The notes beneath the pieces are model-generated. The model had not been told where the DNA came from. It made no database searches and saw only the letters and a program-made list of their open reading frames with translations. 64,000 nucleotides of DNA from JAWKWH01 sp963669415 (GTDB taxonomy: Bacteria; Pseudomonadota; Alphaproteobacteria; Rhizobiales; Rhizobiaceae): NCBI GenBank assembly GCA_963669415.2, contig CAXXPS010000002.1, forward strand, positions 1,798,001 through 1,862,000. The letters are read 5' to 3'. The position numbers and the translations under genes are program-made. Positions within the stretch are counted from its first letter, which is position 1, and every line of letters starts with the position of its first letter. Shown one piece after another: positions 36,651-44,902 of the stretch.

Positions 36651-36678
36651 AAAACCCGGCCCAATGGCCGGGTTTTTT
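36651..36678 (+). terminator. Rho-independent terminator after carD
   Basis: AAAACCCGGCC (36651-36661) and GGCCGGGTTTT (36666-36676) form an 11 bp stem with a CAAT loop and a run of six T. It ends carD and lies only 15 bases before the RraA-like start. Confidence 0.9.
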
Positions 36679-36693
36679 GTTGGCCGCGAACCC

Positions 36694-37389
36694 ATGATTG
36701 AAGAACCACCGCTCCTGACGATCAAGCGCGACACAAGGCGGCCGCCGCCGGAAAAAGTCGCGGCGTTTCAAAGTATCCCTTCCAGTTTTGTCGTCGATGC
36801 GATGCAGGGAGGCGGTGCGCTTGCGGCAATCATCAAACCAGTGCCTGGTTTGGCCGCTTCATCATCCGTTGCCGGGCCGGCGCTAACCGCAGGCTGCGGG
36901 CCCGGCGATATATTGGCAACATTGGCTGCGCTGCGCTTTATCGAACCCGGAGACGTTGTTGTTGCGGCATTTGCCGGACATCAGGGCTGTGCCGCTGTTG
37001 GAGACAGCGTCGCGGGCATGGCAAAAAACGCAGGCGCAGCCGGTTTTGTGACCGACGGGCCGGCTCGCGACAGTCGCGGCATCATAGACGCCGGTCTGCC
37101 ACTTTGGTGTTCGGGATTAACCCCTGCATCTCCCAATTCAACCGGACCCGGCACGGTTGGTTTGGCGATTCAGATCGGTGGGCAGGAAGTGGAATCCGGC
37201 GACATAATCGTTGCAGACAGCGACGGTGTGGTTATCGTGCCGTTTGAACTGATTGATGTGGTCATCGAACGGCTGGCAAGAATATCCGTCGTCGAAGCCA
37301 AACGTGATGCGGCCGTGGCCGACGGCATGAGAATTCCCGATGACATCGCCGCACTATTGGACAGCGACGCGGTCAGATTTGTGGATTGA
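36694..37389 (+). CDS. RraA-like family protein (4-hydroxy-4-methyl-2-oxoglutarate aldolase fold)
   Basis: This 231-residue protein belongs to the RraA/HMG-aldolase family. The sequence includes GPALTAGCGPGDILATLAAL and FVTDGPARDSRGIIDAGLPL, with the metal and substrate residues in the D-x-x-x-R-D-like segment. The C-terminal ADSDGVVIVP is characteristic. It may be an aldolase, oxaloacetate decarboxylase or relative; the name 'regulator of RNase E' fits only the E. coli member. The start at 36694 is chosen because the carD terminator lies within any longer frame; the Shine-Dalgarno is weak. Confidence 0.82.
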   Translation: MIEEPPLLTIKRDTRRPPPEKVAAFQSIPSSFVVDAMQGGGALAAIIKPVPGLAASSSVAGPALTAGCGPGDILATLAALRFIEPGDVVVAAFAGHQGCAAVGDSVAGMAKNAGAAGFVTDGPARDSRGIIDAGLPLWCSGLTPASPNSTGPGTVGLAIQIGGQEVESGDIIVADSDGVVIVPFELIDVVIERLARISVVEAKRDAAVADGMRIPDDIAALLDSDAVRFVD

Positions 37390-37413
37390 TTGACCAGGGA
37401 TCGCCGTAGCTGT

Positions 37414-37983
37414 CTAAACGATCTGCTCGACTTCCTGCACTTCTGGAACGAAGTGGCGCAACAGGTTCTGGATTCCGTGCTTCAACGTGGCAGTCGATGA
37501 CGGACAGCCGGCGCAGGCGCCGCGCATATGCAAAAACACCGTTCCGTTTTCGAAACCGCGAAAGGTGATGTCGCCACCGTCCTGGGCAACTGCGGGCCTC
37601 ACTCGCGTATCTAGCAATTCCTTGATCGTCAGGACAATCTCTTCATCGGCCTTGTCGTAGAACTCCTCGCCTTCATCCGCCGACATGTCGGATGCGCTTG
37701 CGGCCATAACCGGCGCGTTCGACATGAAATGCTCCATGATCGAACCAAGAATGGCTGGTTTCAAATGCTGCCACTCGGCTCCTTCCTTGCTAACGGTTAT
37801 GAAATCATAGCCAAAAAAAACGCCCGTCACGCCACTGATCGTGAACAGTCGGCCGGCAAGCGGAGATGCCTCCGCTGCCGTTCCAGCATCACGGAAATCA
37901 GCTGTGCCTTGCTCAAGCACCACACGGCCGGGCAGGAACTTCATTGTTTCCGGATTGGGTGTCGCCTCTGTCTGAATGAACAT
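37414..37983 (-). CDS. NfuA/NifU-type Fe-S scaffold protein
   Basis: This 189-residue protein has an N-terminal Nfu domain (MFIQTEATPNPETMKFLPGR) and a C-terminal NifU domain with the cluster-binding CAGC (157-160). Such proteins carry or donate [4Fe-4S] clusters. It is convergent with the RraA-like gene, with 24 bp between them, and 104 bp downstream of the universal-stress gene. Confidence 0.92.
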   Translation of the reverse strand: MFIQTEATPNPETMKFLPGRVVLEQGTADFRDAGTAAEASPLAGRLFTISGVTGVFFGYDFITVSKEGAEWQHLKPAILGSIMEHFMSNAPVMAASASDMSADEGEEFYDKADEEIVLTIKELLDTRVRPAVAQDGGDITFRGFENGTVFLHMRGACAGCPSSTATLKHGIQNLLRHFVPEVQEVEQIV

Positions 37984-38087
37984 CTCGGGCCTCGCGGAAT
38001 TCTTCTTTAGAATTATTCAAAAATGTATTTGCGCAAAATAGGCCGGTTGCGCCTGTGTTTCAAGCGTCCCGAGCGACTTCGCTGTTC

Positions 38088-38579
38088 TCACGATAGGCTG
38101 TCGATGTCCTCGTCCGACAAGTTCTGCGGAACGACGGTTACCGGAATTGGAAATGCGGCATCCTTACCGGCGATCGAAGATACCAAAGGGCCCGGGCCTT
38201 CTTTGGCAGCCCCGGCTGCCAGTACAAGTATCGCAATGTCCTGATCGTCCTCGATCAGGCCGTGGATCTCGTCAACTGGCGTTCCCTCCCGAACCACGCA
38301 TTCTGCCTCGATGCCGACTGATTCGCGCACTGTTGCCGCAAAACCTGCAAGAGCGGTCTCGGCGCTCGTGTTGGCCTCCTCGCGCATGATCTGTTCGACG
38401 CCAAGCCAATGCTGGAAATCTCCAGGTTCAATAATGTAGAGCAAGATCAGCGTACCGCCTGTACGCTCAGCCCTTCGTGCGGCATATGCGACCGCCCGTT
38501 CGCACTCCGGCGTTTCATCTATCACGCAGAGAAACTTGCGCCTGTGGCCGGCCTCACGGCTCAGTCGTTTGGATACCAT
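38088..38579 (-). CDS. Universal stress protein UspA family
   Basis: This 163-residue single-domain Usp has the core opening KFLCVIDETPECERAVAYAA and the later ILVLAAGAAKEGPG in place of the usual GxxGxxxx(S/T) nucleotide loop. The loop is altered (AAGAAKEGPGPL), so ATP binding is uncertain. It lies between trpS and nfu on the same strand, a known rhizobial order. Confidence 0.85.
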   Translation of the reverse strand: MVSKRLSREAGHRRKFLCVIDETPECERAVAYAARRAERTGGTLILLYIIEPGDFQHWLGVEQIMREEANTSAETALAGFAATVRESVGIEAECVVREGTPVDEIHGLIEDDQDIAILVLAAGAAKEGPGPLVSSIAGKDAAFPIPVTVVPQNLSDEDIDSLS

Positions 38580-38655
38580 TCAGCGATTCCAATTAACCCT
38601 CGATCACAATCTGCCATCTGCAAGGATGTCGGGCAAGCAATAAGCGACCGGCAAA

Positions 38656-39720
38656 TCAGCCGGATAACAGGCCTACAATCTTGCGGACATCCTTCATCGT
38701 CGTCTCCGCAATCACGCTGGCGCGCTCACCACCGGACCGCAGGATACTGTCGATGTAATTACGGTCGGCTGATATCCGGCGCATCTCATCGGCCACCGGC
38801 GCCAGTTTTTCCACGGCCAGTTCGGCCAAATCAGGCTTGAACTCGGAGAACTGCCTTCCGGCATAGTCTGCCATGACCTGATCGCGTCCAACTTCGTTCA
38901 AGGCAGCGAATATTCCGATCAAATTCTCCGCCTCCGGACGTTCCTTCAGTTCGTCCAGCGAATCGGGAAGAGGCGCCGGGTCCGTCTTGGCTTTGCGGAT
39001 TTTGCGGGCAATTGTATCAGCATCGTCAGTCAGGTTGATGCGGGACAAGTCGGATGCGTCGGATTTGGACATCTTCTTGGTGCCATCGCGAAGGCTCATG
39101 ACCCGTGTTGCCGGCCCCTCGATGAGCGGTTCGGTAAGCGGAAAATAGCCATTGACCTTCTCATCACCGACCATCATTTCGACGCCCAGGCCGAGATCTG
39201 AGATGCGTTTTGAAAAGTCGTTGTTGAATTTCTGAGCAATGTCGCGGGTCAGCTCCAAATGCTGTTTCTGGTCGTCGCCGACCGGAACATGCGTGGCCCG
39301 ATAGATCAGAATATCTGCCGCCATCAAGTCGGGATAGGTGAAGAGGCCGACTGATGCATTTTCGCGGTCCTTGCCCGCCTTGTCCTTGAACTGGGTCATG
39401 CGGTTGAGCCAACCCATGCGCGCTACGCAGTTGAAAATCCAAGTCAGCTCGGAATGCTGGCGAACGCGGCTCTGATTGAAAACAATGTGCTTTTCCGGAT
39501 CGATGCCTGAAGCGACAAACGCTGCGGCGATCTCGCGTGTCTGCGCAGCGAGGTCCGGCTGTACAAGCGTGTCAGTAATCGCATGAAGATCAACGACACA
39601 GTAGATACAGTCGTGACTTTCCTGCAATGCGACGAACTTCTTGATCGCGCCCAGATAGTTTCCGAGATGGAGATTTCCGGTCGGCTGGACGCCCGAGAAA
39701 ACGAGTTGTTTGAAGCTCAT
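38656..39720 (-). CDS. trpS: Tryptophanyl-tRNA synthetase
   Basis: This 354-residue class I aaRS charges tRNA-Trp. The HIGH-type motif is TGNLHLGNYLGAI near residue 14, and the KMSKS motif is KKMSKSDASD near residue 216. The length is as expected. Confidence 0.97.
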   Translation of the reverse strand: MSFKQLVFSGVQPTGNLHLGNYLGAIKKFVALQESHDCIYCVVDLHAITDTLVQPDLAAQTREIAAAFVASGIDPEKHIVFNQSRVRQHSELTWIFNCVARMGWLNRMTQFKDKAGKDRENASVGLFTYPDLMAADILIYRATHVPVGDDQKQHLELTRDIAQKFNNDFSKRISDLGLGVEMMVGDEKVNGYFPLTEPLIEGPATRVMSLRDGTKKMSKSDASDLSRINLTDDADTIARKIRKAKTDPAPLPDSLDELKERPEAENLIGIFAALNEVGRDQVMADYAGRQFSEFKPDLAELAVEKLAPVADEMRRISADRNYIDSILRSGGERASVIAETTMKDVRKIVGLLSG

Positions 39721-39816
39721 AATTGATGTCCGAAGCTTGTGGAGGGCCCCGAAAGTCTGTCGGGATAGGCGCGCCTTATGAACGAGGCACGGGCGCGAAG
39801 CAAGTGGGATTCCCTA

Positions 39817-42144
39817 CTACGGTTCGTCCGGCACAGCTTGCGGGGGACCCGGCGGCGGCTCTACGGCCTGTTGAGCAGCGCCAGTAACCGCTTTCACCTC
39901 TTCCTCTGAAAGTGGTCTGTCGCTTTCGACCTTCACCGTGACATCGCGCTGGGCAAAGCTGATACCGTTCTTTTCAAATTCATCACGCAGTTTCTGATAG
40001 GCATCGCGCCGGATCAGCCACTGAGCCCCCGGCCTGGCCATAAACTTGACGCCGACAACCATGTTGAACTCTTCCATGCGCCGAACGCCCTGCGATTTTA
40101 GCGTCTGGAGAATATGGTGGCCGTAACCTTCGTGTTCCTGCAATTCCGCGCCAATTCTTTTGACGATTTTCTTTACCAGCTTCAGGTCGGTGTCAAAGGG
40201 AACCCGGAACTCCAGCTTCATGATCACCCAGTCGCGCATGTGGTTGGTGACTGATTTGAGTTCACCAAACGGGATCGTGTGCACCGCACCGCGATGATGG
40301 CGCACCCTCAATGAACGAAGCGACATCGATTCCACGGTGCCGCGAAGATTGTTTTCCATCTCGATATATTCGCCTACCCGGAAGGCGTCATCGAGCAGGA
40401 AGAAGATGCCGGATACCACATCCTTCACAAGTGCCTGGGCGCCGAATCCGATGGCGATTCCGGCCACACCGGCACCGGCGAGCAGCGGTCCTATATTCAC
40501 ACCCATTGACGACAAGACCGTCAGCACCACGATGACCGCAATTGTCACCATGAGGAACATGCGCAGGATCGGTAGGAGCGTCGCCATCCTGGCTTCCGGC
40601 CCCGGCGCCATGCCGTCGACAGAAGGACCAAAGTCGGCGAGCCGGCGGTTGATCGCGGTTTTGGCCCAAGTCCAGATCAGATCGGCGACAAGCAGGGTAA
40701 TCAATACGTTTACCCCAACGCGGAAAATACGGCCGGCAGCGGTAGGAGATTCGGACAATGACAACAGTCCCACTCCCCAGGCAACGGCCATAGCCGCCAT
40801 GGCAAGCAGAACCAAAACGAACCGCGCCAAGCGCGTTACAATCAAACGCTGAACCCCGTAACGGCTGGTATCGACTTCAATCAGCGGCCCACCACCGACA
40901 GGCGGTCCATCTTCAGCCATTGAAACGGCTTGCGCGTCATCTTCTTCGTCATCCCTGCCTGCCGTCTCTTCTGCCGCCTTGCGCTCCGCCACCGCTTCTG
41001 CCTGATCGTAGAGATTGCCGATCACTGCCTTCGAAGTCTTGATGGCCGGGACCAGCATTCCAAGAATGATTGCCGACCACATCAGTTCGGTTGCACCAAG
41101 AAGCCAAAGCAGGAACACCACGCCGATCAGCACTGTGTAAATGACCGGCGTTTGTCTGGGATTGGTTGACGCATGATATTCTTCAGGATCGTCTGCAAGT
41201 GGCTGCCTCAAACGCCAGACCAGCGCGACCAGCGTGACTGCAAACAGAACAGCCGTGACAACGGGAATGACGGTAATGGCTGGCAGCAGCTCTTCCTCGT
41301 AGCCGGTATTGATGCCGAGGCGGCGTAGTCCATCCCAAAGGACGATGCCTGCGGCGCCGATCAATGTTGCAGCAACAATGTATCGAGTGGCGCGACGGGA
41401 GCGGCGGTTTCCGAGCGGCACCAGCCGCAGGTCAGGAGCGCCGGGGGCCAGAATGAACGTCACAAACATGCCGATCAGCCGGAATCCTATGACCGTCAGC
41501 AATAGCGTGATTACCATTTCGCGTGTAAGCGTTGGCCAGTCAAACATGAGAAACGCGCCGGCACTGCCACCGGCGAAGATGGCAAGGCCGACGAAATGCA
41601 GTGCCATGCCCAGTCCGGCACGGGTGACACGTTGTGCAACCGAATCAGGCAATCCGTGGGTGATGCGCAATTGAAGCGGGCGGGCATATTGATGATAGAG
41701 CCATTCCAGGCCACCGCCGATGAACAGGAAGATCAGCACGTAGGTAAGGGCGCGCAGCGCGTCGCCATGATCGAGACCGGACTGCCAGGCCTCAGCGGTC
41801 GCAGGATAGACCGAGCCGAGGGCGGAAAATCCACTGATCAGGGTTGTGACCCGCTCTTCCATGCGCGAAACAACCCCTGAGATCTCGCGCCTGAGTGACC
41901 ATCTGCTGCTCGTGTCGTTTTCCTGTTGTTCGAGGCTCTTGCGCAACTCCTCAACAACTGCCGGATTTCCCAGCAGACGCAATAATTCCTCAATATCCTG
42001 CGGACTGGCTGTCGCTTCGGTTTCGGTTTCGCCGCCTGCTGCCCCGGGAATAAGCGCCGGATTTTGGAGCTGGGCAGCTGAATAACTCGTCGCGAACAGC
42101 GCCGTGAACAACGCAACCGTCAGCACAAGCACCAGGCGCGTCAC
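39817..42144 (-). CDS. MscS-family mechanosensitive channel, large type
   Basis: This 775-residue protein has a signal peptide (LVLVLTVALFTALFATSYSA), several transmembrane helices from about 130 to 560, and the MscS pore and beta domain (GAGVAGIAIGFGAQALVKDV, then LDDAFRVGEYIEMENNLRGT). It is of the large multi-helix class rather than the 286-residue MscS. The C-terminus is proline-rich (PPPGPPQAVPDEP). Its ATG overlaps the stop of the membrane ferredoxin gene by ATGA, so the two are translationally coupled. Confidence 0.9.
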   Translation of the reverse strand: MTRLVLVLTVALFTALFATSYSAAQLQNPALIPGAAGGETETEATASPQDIEELLRLLGNPAVVEELRKSLEQQENDTSSRWSLRREISGVVSRMEERVTTLISGFSALGSVYPATAEAWQSGLDHGDALRALTYVLIFLFIGGGLEWLYHQYARPLQLRITHGLPDSVAQRVTRAGLGMALHFVGLAIFAGGSAGAFLMFDWPTLTREMVITLLLTVIGFRLIGMFVTFILAPGAPDLRLVPLGNRRSRRATRYIVAATLIGAAGIVLWDGLRRLGINTGYEEELLPAITVIPVVTAVLFAVTLVALVWRLRQPLADDPEEYHASTNPRQTPVIYTVLIGVVFLLWLLGATELMWSAIILGMLVPAIKTSKAVIGNLYDQAEAVAERKAAEETAGRDDEEDDAQAVSMAEDGPPVGGGPLIEVDTSRYGVQRLIVTRLARFVLVLLAMAAMAVAWGVGLLSLSESPTAAGRIFRVGVNVLITLLVADLIWTWAKTAINRRLADFGPSVDGMAPGPEARMATLLPILRMFLMVTIAVIVVLTVLSSMGVNIGPLLAGAGVAGIAIGFGAQALVKDVVSGIFFLLDDAFRVGEYIEMENNLRGTVESMSLRSLRVRHHRGAVHTIPFGELKSVTNHMRDWVIMKLEFRVPFDTDLKLVKKIVKRIGAELQEHEGYGHHILQTLKSQGVRRMEEFNMVVGVKFMARPGAQWLIRRDAYQKLRDEFEKNGISFAQRDVTVKVESDRPLSEEEVKAVTGAAQQAVEPPPGPPQAVPDEP

Positions 42145-43247
42145 TCTGCTGCCTCCGGAAATTCAGCGCCGGAAGACCCGTTACCTGCTGCTTCCTCCGC
42201 AGCATAAAGATCGGAAGGCTTCACGTGCGGCGGCAACATGCGCGCCACATCAATTTGCCCGCCGCAGACCTTCATCTGACAAGCAAGCCGAACATCCTCA
42301 TCCGCGTCAATACGCCTGAGTGTCCTCAATTCCTCGTCTGTCGGCTGTGGCAACTCTTCAGTGTTTGCGATGATCTTTACACGGCAGGTACCACAGCGGC
42401 CACGCCCGCCGCAAAGTGCGGCATGCGGAATGTCGTTAACGGTTGCTGATTCCAACAAGGTCAAGCCATTCTCACTCGAATAGGCCGGCTGACCGGCATA
42501 GCGAATGCGGGTAACCCCGTCGTGACCCATCAGGCGCCACCAGCGGGCCGCCAAGACAACCGTTGTTACCGCCAGGAAAATTCCGATAAGCCAAAGTTCG
42601 ATCGCACCCAAGCTCGCCACAATCTCATCGATTGTCGGTCCACCCTCCGGAGGCTGGGCATAAACCACCTCAACCTCACCGGACATCACCTGTTTGCCGC
42701 CTTCAACATAACCGAGCATGGCCAATACCGGTAACGCCACTGCAAGTGGATAGCAGAACAAGGAAACTCGTGGCCACCATGGTTGCAGCCGCAGCCAAAT
42801 GAACAAACCGATGCAGCCGTGAATCCAGGTTGCCGCCAGCAGGATCACCTGCCGCAGGCCCTCCGCCGGCTGATAAAACCAGAACAGCAACAACACGCCG
42901 GGAAAGTCCTGGGGCAATTCAAAAAAGTCACGCGCGACCACCGTGCCCACCAGATGCGGAATCATCAAAGGCACCAGCATCAGGCTCGAAACGATCTGAA
43001 CAATGTCGTTTCGCGTCATATAGAAGGTGTTGCGCCGGTATATGGCACGAAATCCCAGCCCCATGTGGATGAGCAGGGCAATGAGCAACAATGGGCCGCC
43101 AAGCGGATTTTGCCATGGCCCCAACAACCAGGGCTGCATCTGTTCCATCAGGGTGACTGACGACAAACCCATGGCGATGTTCGTCAAGTGCATTGCCACA
43201 AAGACAAACAGGATCAATCCGGTAATTATGCGCAGTCGTTTCGCCAT
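42141..43247 (-). CDS. Membrane protein with cytochrome b-like helices fused to a 2Fe-2S ferredoxin domain
   Basis: This 368-residue protein has about five transmembrane helices (about 8-28, 51-69, 85-103, 117-152 and 166-184), with histidines at 20, 61, 98 and 143 that could bind heme. One more helix lies near 215-234. A plant-type ferredoxin domain follows: cysteines 279, 285, 288 and 323 in the C-x5-C-x2-C-x34-C pattern. Longer rhizobial relatives carry an adenylate-cyclase domain after the ferredoxin; here the protein ends with an acidic tail and has none. Likely a membrane redox protein of unknown partner. Confidence 0.8.
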   Translation of the reverse strand: MAKRLRIITGLILFVFVAMHLTNIAMGLSSVTLMEQMQPWLLGPWQNPLGGPLLLIALLIHMGLGFRAIYRRNTFYMTRNDIVQIVSSLMLVPLMIPHLVGTVVARDFFELPQDFPGVLLLFWFYQPAEGLRQVILLAATWIHGCIGLFIWLRLQPWWPRVSLFCYPLAVALPVLAMLGYVEGGKQVMSGEVEVVYAQPPEGGPTIDEIVASLGAIELWLIGIFLAVTTVVLAARWWRLMGHDGVTRIRYAGQPAYSSENGLTLLESATVNDIPHAALCGGRGRCGTCRVKIIANTEELPQPTDEELRTLRRIDADEDVRLACQMKVCGGQIDVARMLPPHVKPSDLYAAEEAAGNGSSGAEFPEAAE

Positions 43248-43311
43248 TGCGTTTTCCGTTTATGCAGATTTGCTTTAATGCGCAAAAAAAGCAATCGGAA
43301 CGCTGATTTTG

Positions 43312-44871
43312 CTAGTTTTTTCGGCGTAGTAACTTTTTCAGTTGACGGTGATCGATTGCACCGGTCACCAAAACCACCGAAAGATAGAGTAGGCCGCCAG
43401 CCGCGACCAGTCCGCCAACGGCTGTCAACCTGATGAGGAAAACCGCAGATCCGGTCCAGCCCGAGAGCGGATCCAGAAGCAAGTAGATGACCACGCCCAT
43501 GATCGCCGATGCCAGGACAATCAGGGTAATATTCTTGGCAGCGGCCGCCGAAAGGCGAAAATAGCCGGTCCGCCAAAGCACCACAGCTAGAAGAACTGCG
43601 TTCATCCATGCAGAGACCGATGTCGCCGCGGCGATGGCGACATGTCCGTAGACTGGAAAGAACAACAGGCTGAGTGCGATGTTTGCGGCAACTTGCACGA
43701 AGGCAAACCACATCGGTGTCCTAGTGTCCTCGCGGGCAAAGTAGGATGCCTGAAAGACCTTGATCATCACGTAGGCCGGCAGACCGGAGGCGAAGGCAAC
43801 AAGGGCCGCCGCGGTCAGCGCTGTTGTTTCAGACGTGAATGCGCCGCGCTCGTAAAGAATGTTAATGATCGGCGCTGCCAGAACCATTAATCCGACCGCG
43901 GCCGGAACCGTCAGACCAAGCGCGAATTCAGTTGATCGGTTTTGCAAATGGGCCGCTTCTTGCGCGTCCCCCGCTTTCAGCGCGCGAGATAGTTCCGGTA
44001 GCAGAACCACGCCGACGGCGATGCCAATGACGCCAAGCGGCAATTGGTTTATGCGATCCGCATAGTTCAGCAGCGCAATGGCGCCATCTTGCGAAGAAGC
44101 AATGATCTGGCCGACAAGCAGGTTGATCTGGGTCGCGCCACCGGTCAGCACCACAGGACCCATCAATACGAGCAGGCGCTTGACGCCCGGGTTCATCCGG
44201 GGCCGCACAAACGCCATGGAGAACCCTTCGCGGCGCACGCCCCAGATCAAAAAGAATAGCTGGGCGACGCCTGAGACAAACACGCCCCATGCCATAAGGC
44301 GGCCGGTTTCATTCTGACTCAATCCGCCAATCAAACCGAACAGCAGCACGGAAATAAGGATCACGTTGAGTAGCACCGGAACAAAGGCCGCAAGGAAATA
44401 GCGCCGCATCGAGTTCAATATGCCGGACAGCATGGCCACCAGCGACATGCAGAACAGGTAGGGAAACATGATCCGCGTCATGAACACGGTCATGTCGAAC
44501 TTGGCAGGATCGTCGGAGAAACCCGGCGCGATAATCCAGGCGACCAGCGCAGGCATGAACAATATTGCCAATGCCGAAAGCACCAACAGGATCGGTATCA
44601 ATATGGCCAGCACAGATTCGGCAAATCGCTTTGCCGCTTCCCTGCCCCCGCCTTCAAGCTCGCGGGCAAAGAGCGGCACAAAAGCGGCATTGAATGCGCC
44701 TTCCGCAAATATGCGCCGGAACAGGTTTGGAAATCGAAAAGCGGCATAAAACGCGTCGGCAACAGGTCCTGCACCAAGGGCAGCGCCTATCAGCGCTTCT
44801 CGCGCGAAACCCAGAACCCGGCTGGCCATGGTCGCGCTGCCGACGGATGCGAATTTCGCGATCAGGCCCAT
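43312..44871 (-). CDS. murJ: Lipid II flippase MurJ
   Basis: This 519-residue polytopic membrane protein of the MOP superfamily (~14 helices) flips lipid II for peptidoglycan synthesis. The N-terminal SATMASRVLGFAREALIGAA and FRIFAEGAFNAAFVPLFARE are MurJ signatures. It lies 31 bp after glnD in the order glnD-murJ, common in alphaproteobacteria. Confidence 0.96.
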   Translation of the reverse strand: MGLIAKFASVGSATMASRVLGFAREALIGAALGAGPVADAFYAAFRFPNLFRRIFAEGAFNAAFVPLFARELEGGGREAAKRFAESVLAILIPILLVLSALAILFMPALVAWIIAPGFSDDPAKFDMTVFMTRIMFPYLFCMSLVAMLSGILNSMRRYFLAAFVPVLLNVILISVLLFGLIGGLSQNETGRLMAWGVFVSGVAQLFFLIWGVRREGFSMAFVRPRMNPGVKRLLVLMGPVVLTGGATQINLLVGQIIASSQDGAIALLNYADRINQLPLGVIGIAVGVVLLPELSRALKAGDAQEAAHLQNRSTEFALGLTVPAAVGLMVLAAPIINILYERGAFTSETTALTAAALVAFASGLPAYVMIKVFQASYFAREDTRTPMWFAFVQVAANIALSLLFFPVYGHVAIAAATSVSAWMNAVLLAVVLWRTGYFRLSAAAAKNITLIVLASAIMGVVIYLLLDPLSGWTGSAVFLIRLTAVGGLVAAGGLLYLSVVLVTGAIDHRQLKKLLRRKN

Positions 44872-44902
44872 TGCTGGTCCTTCGCGAACTCAGAACTACC
44901 TT

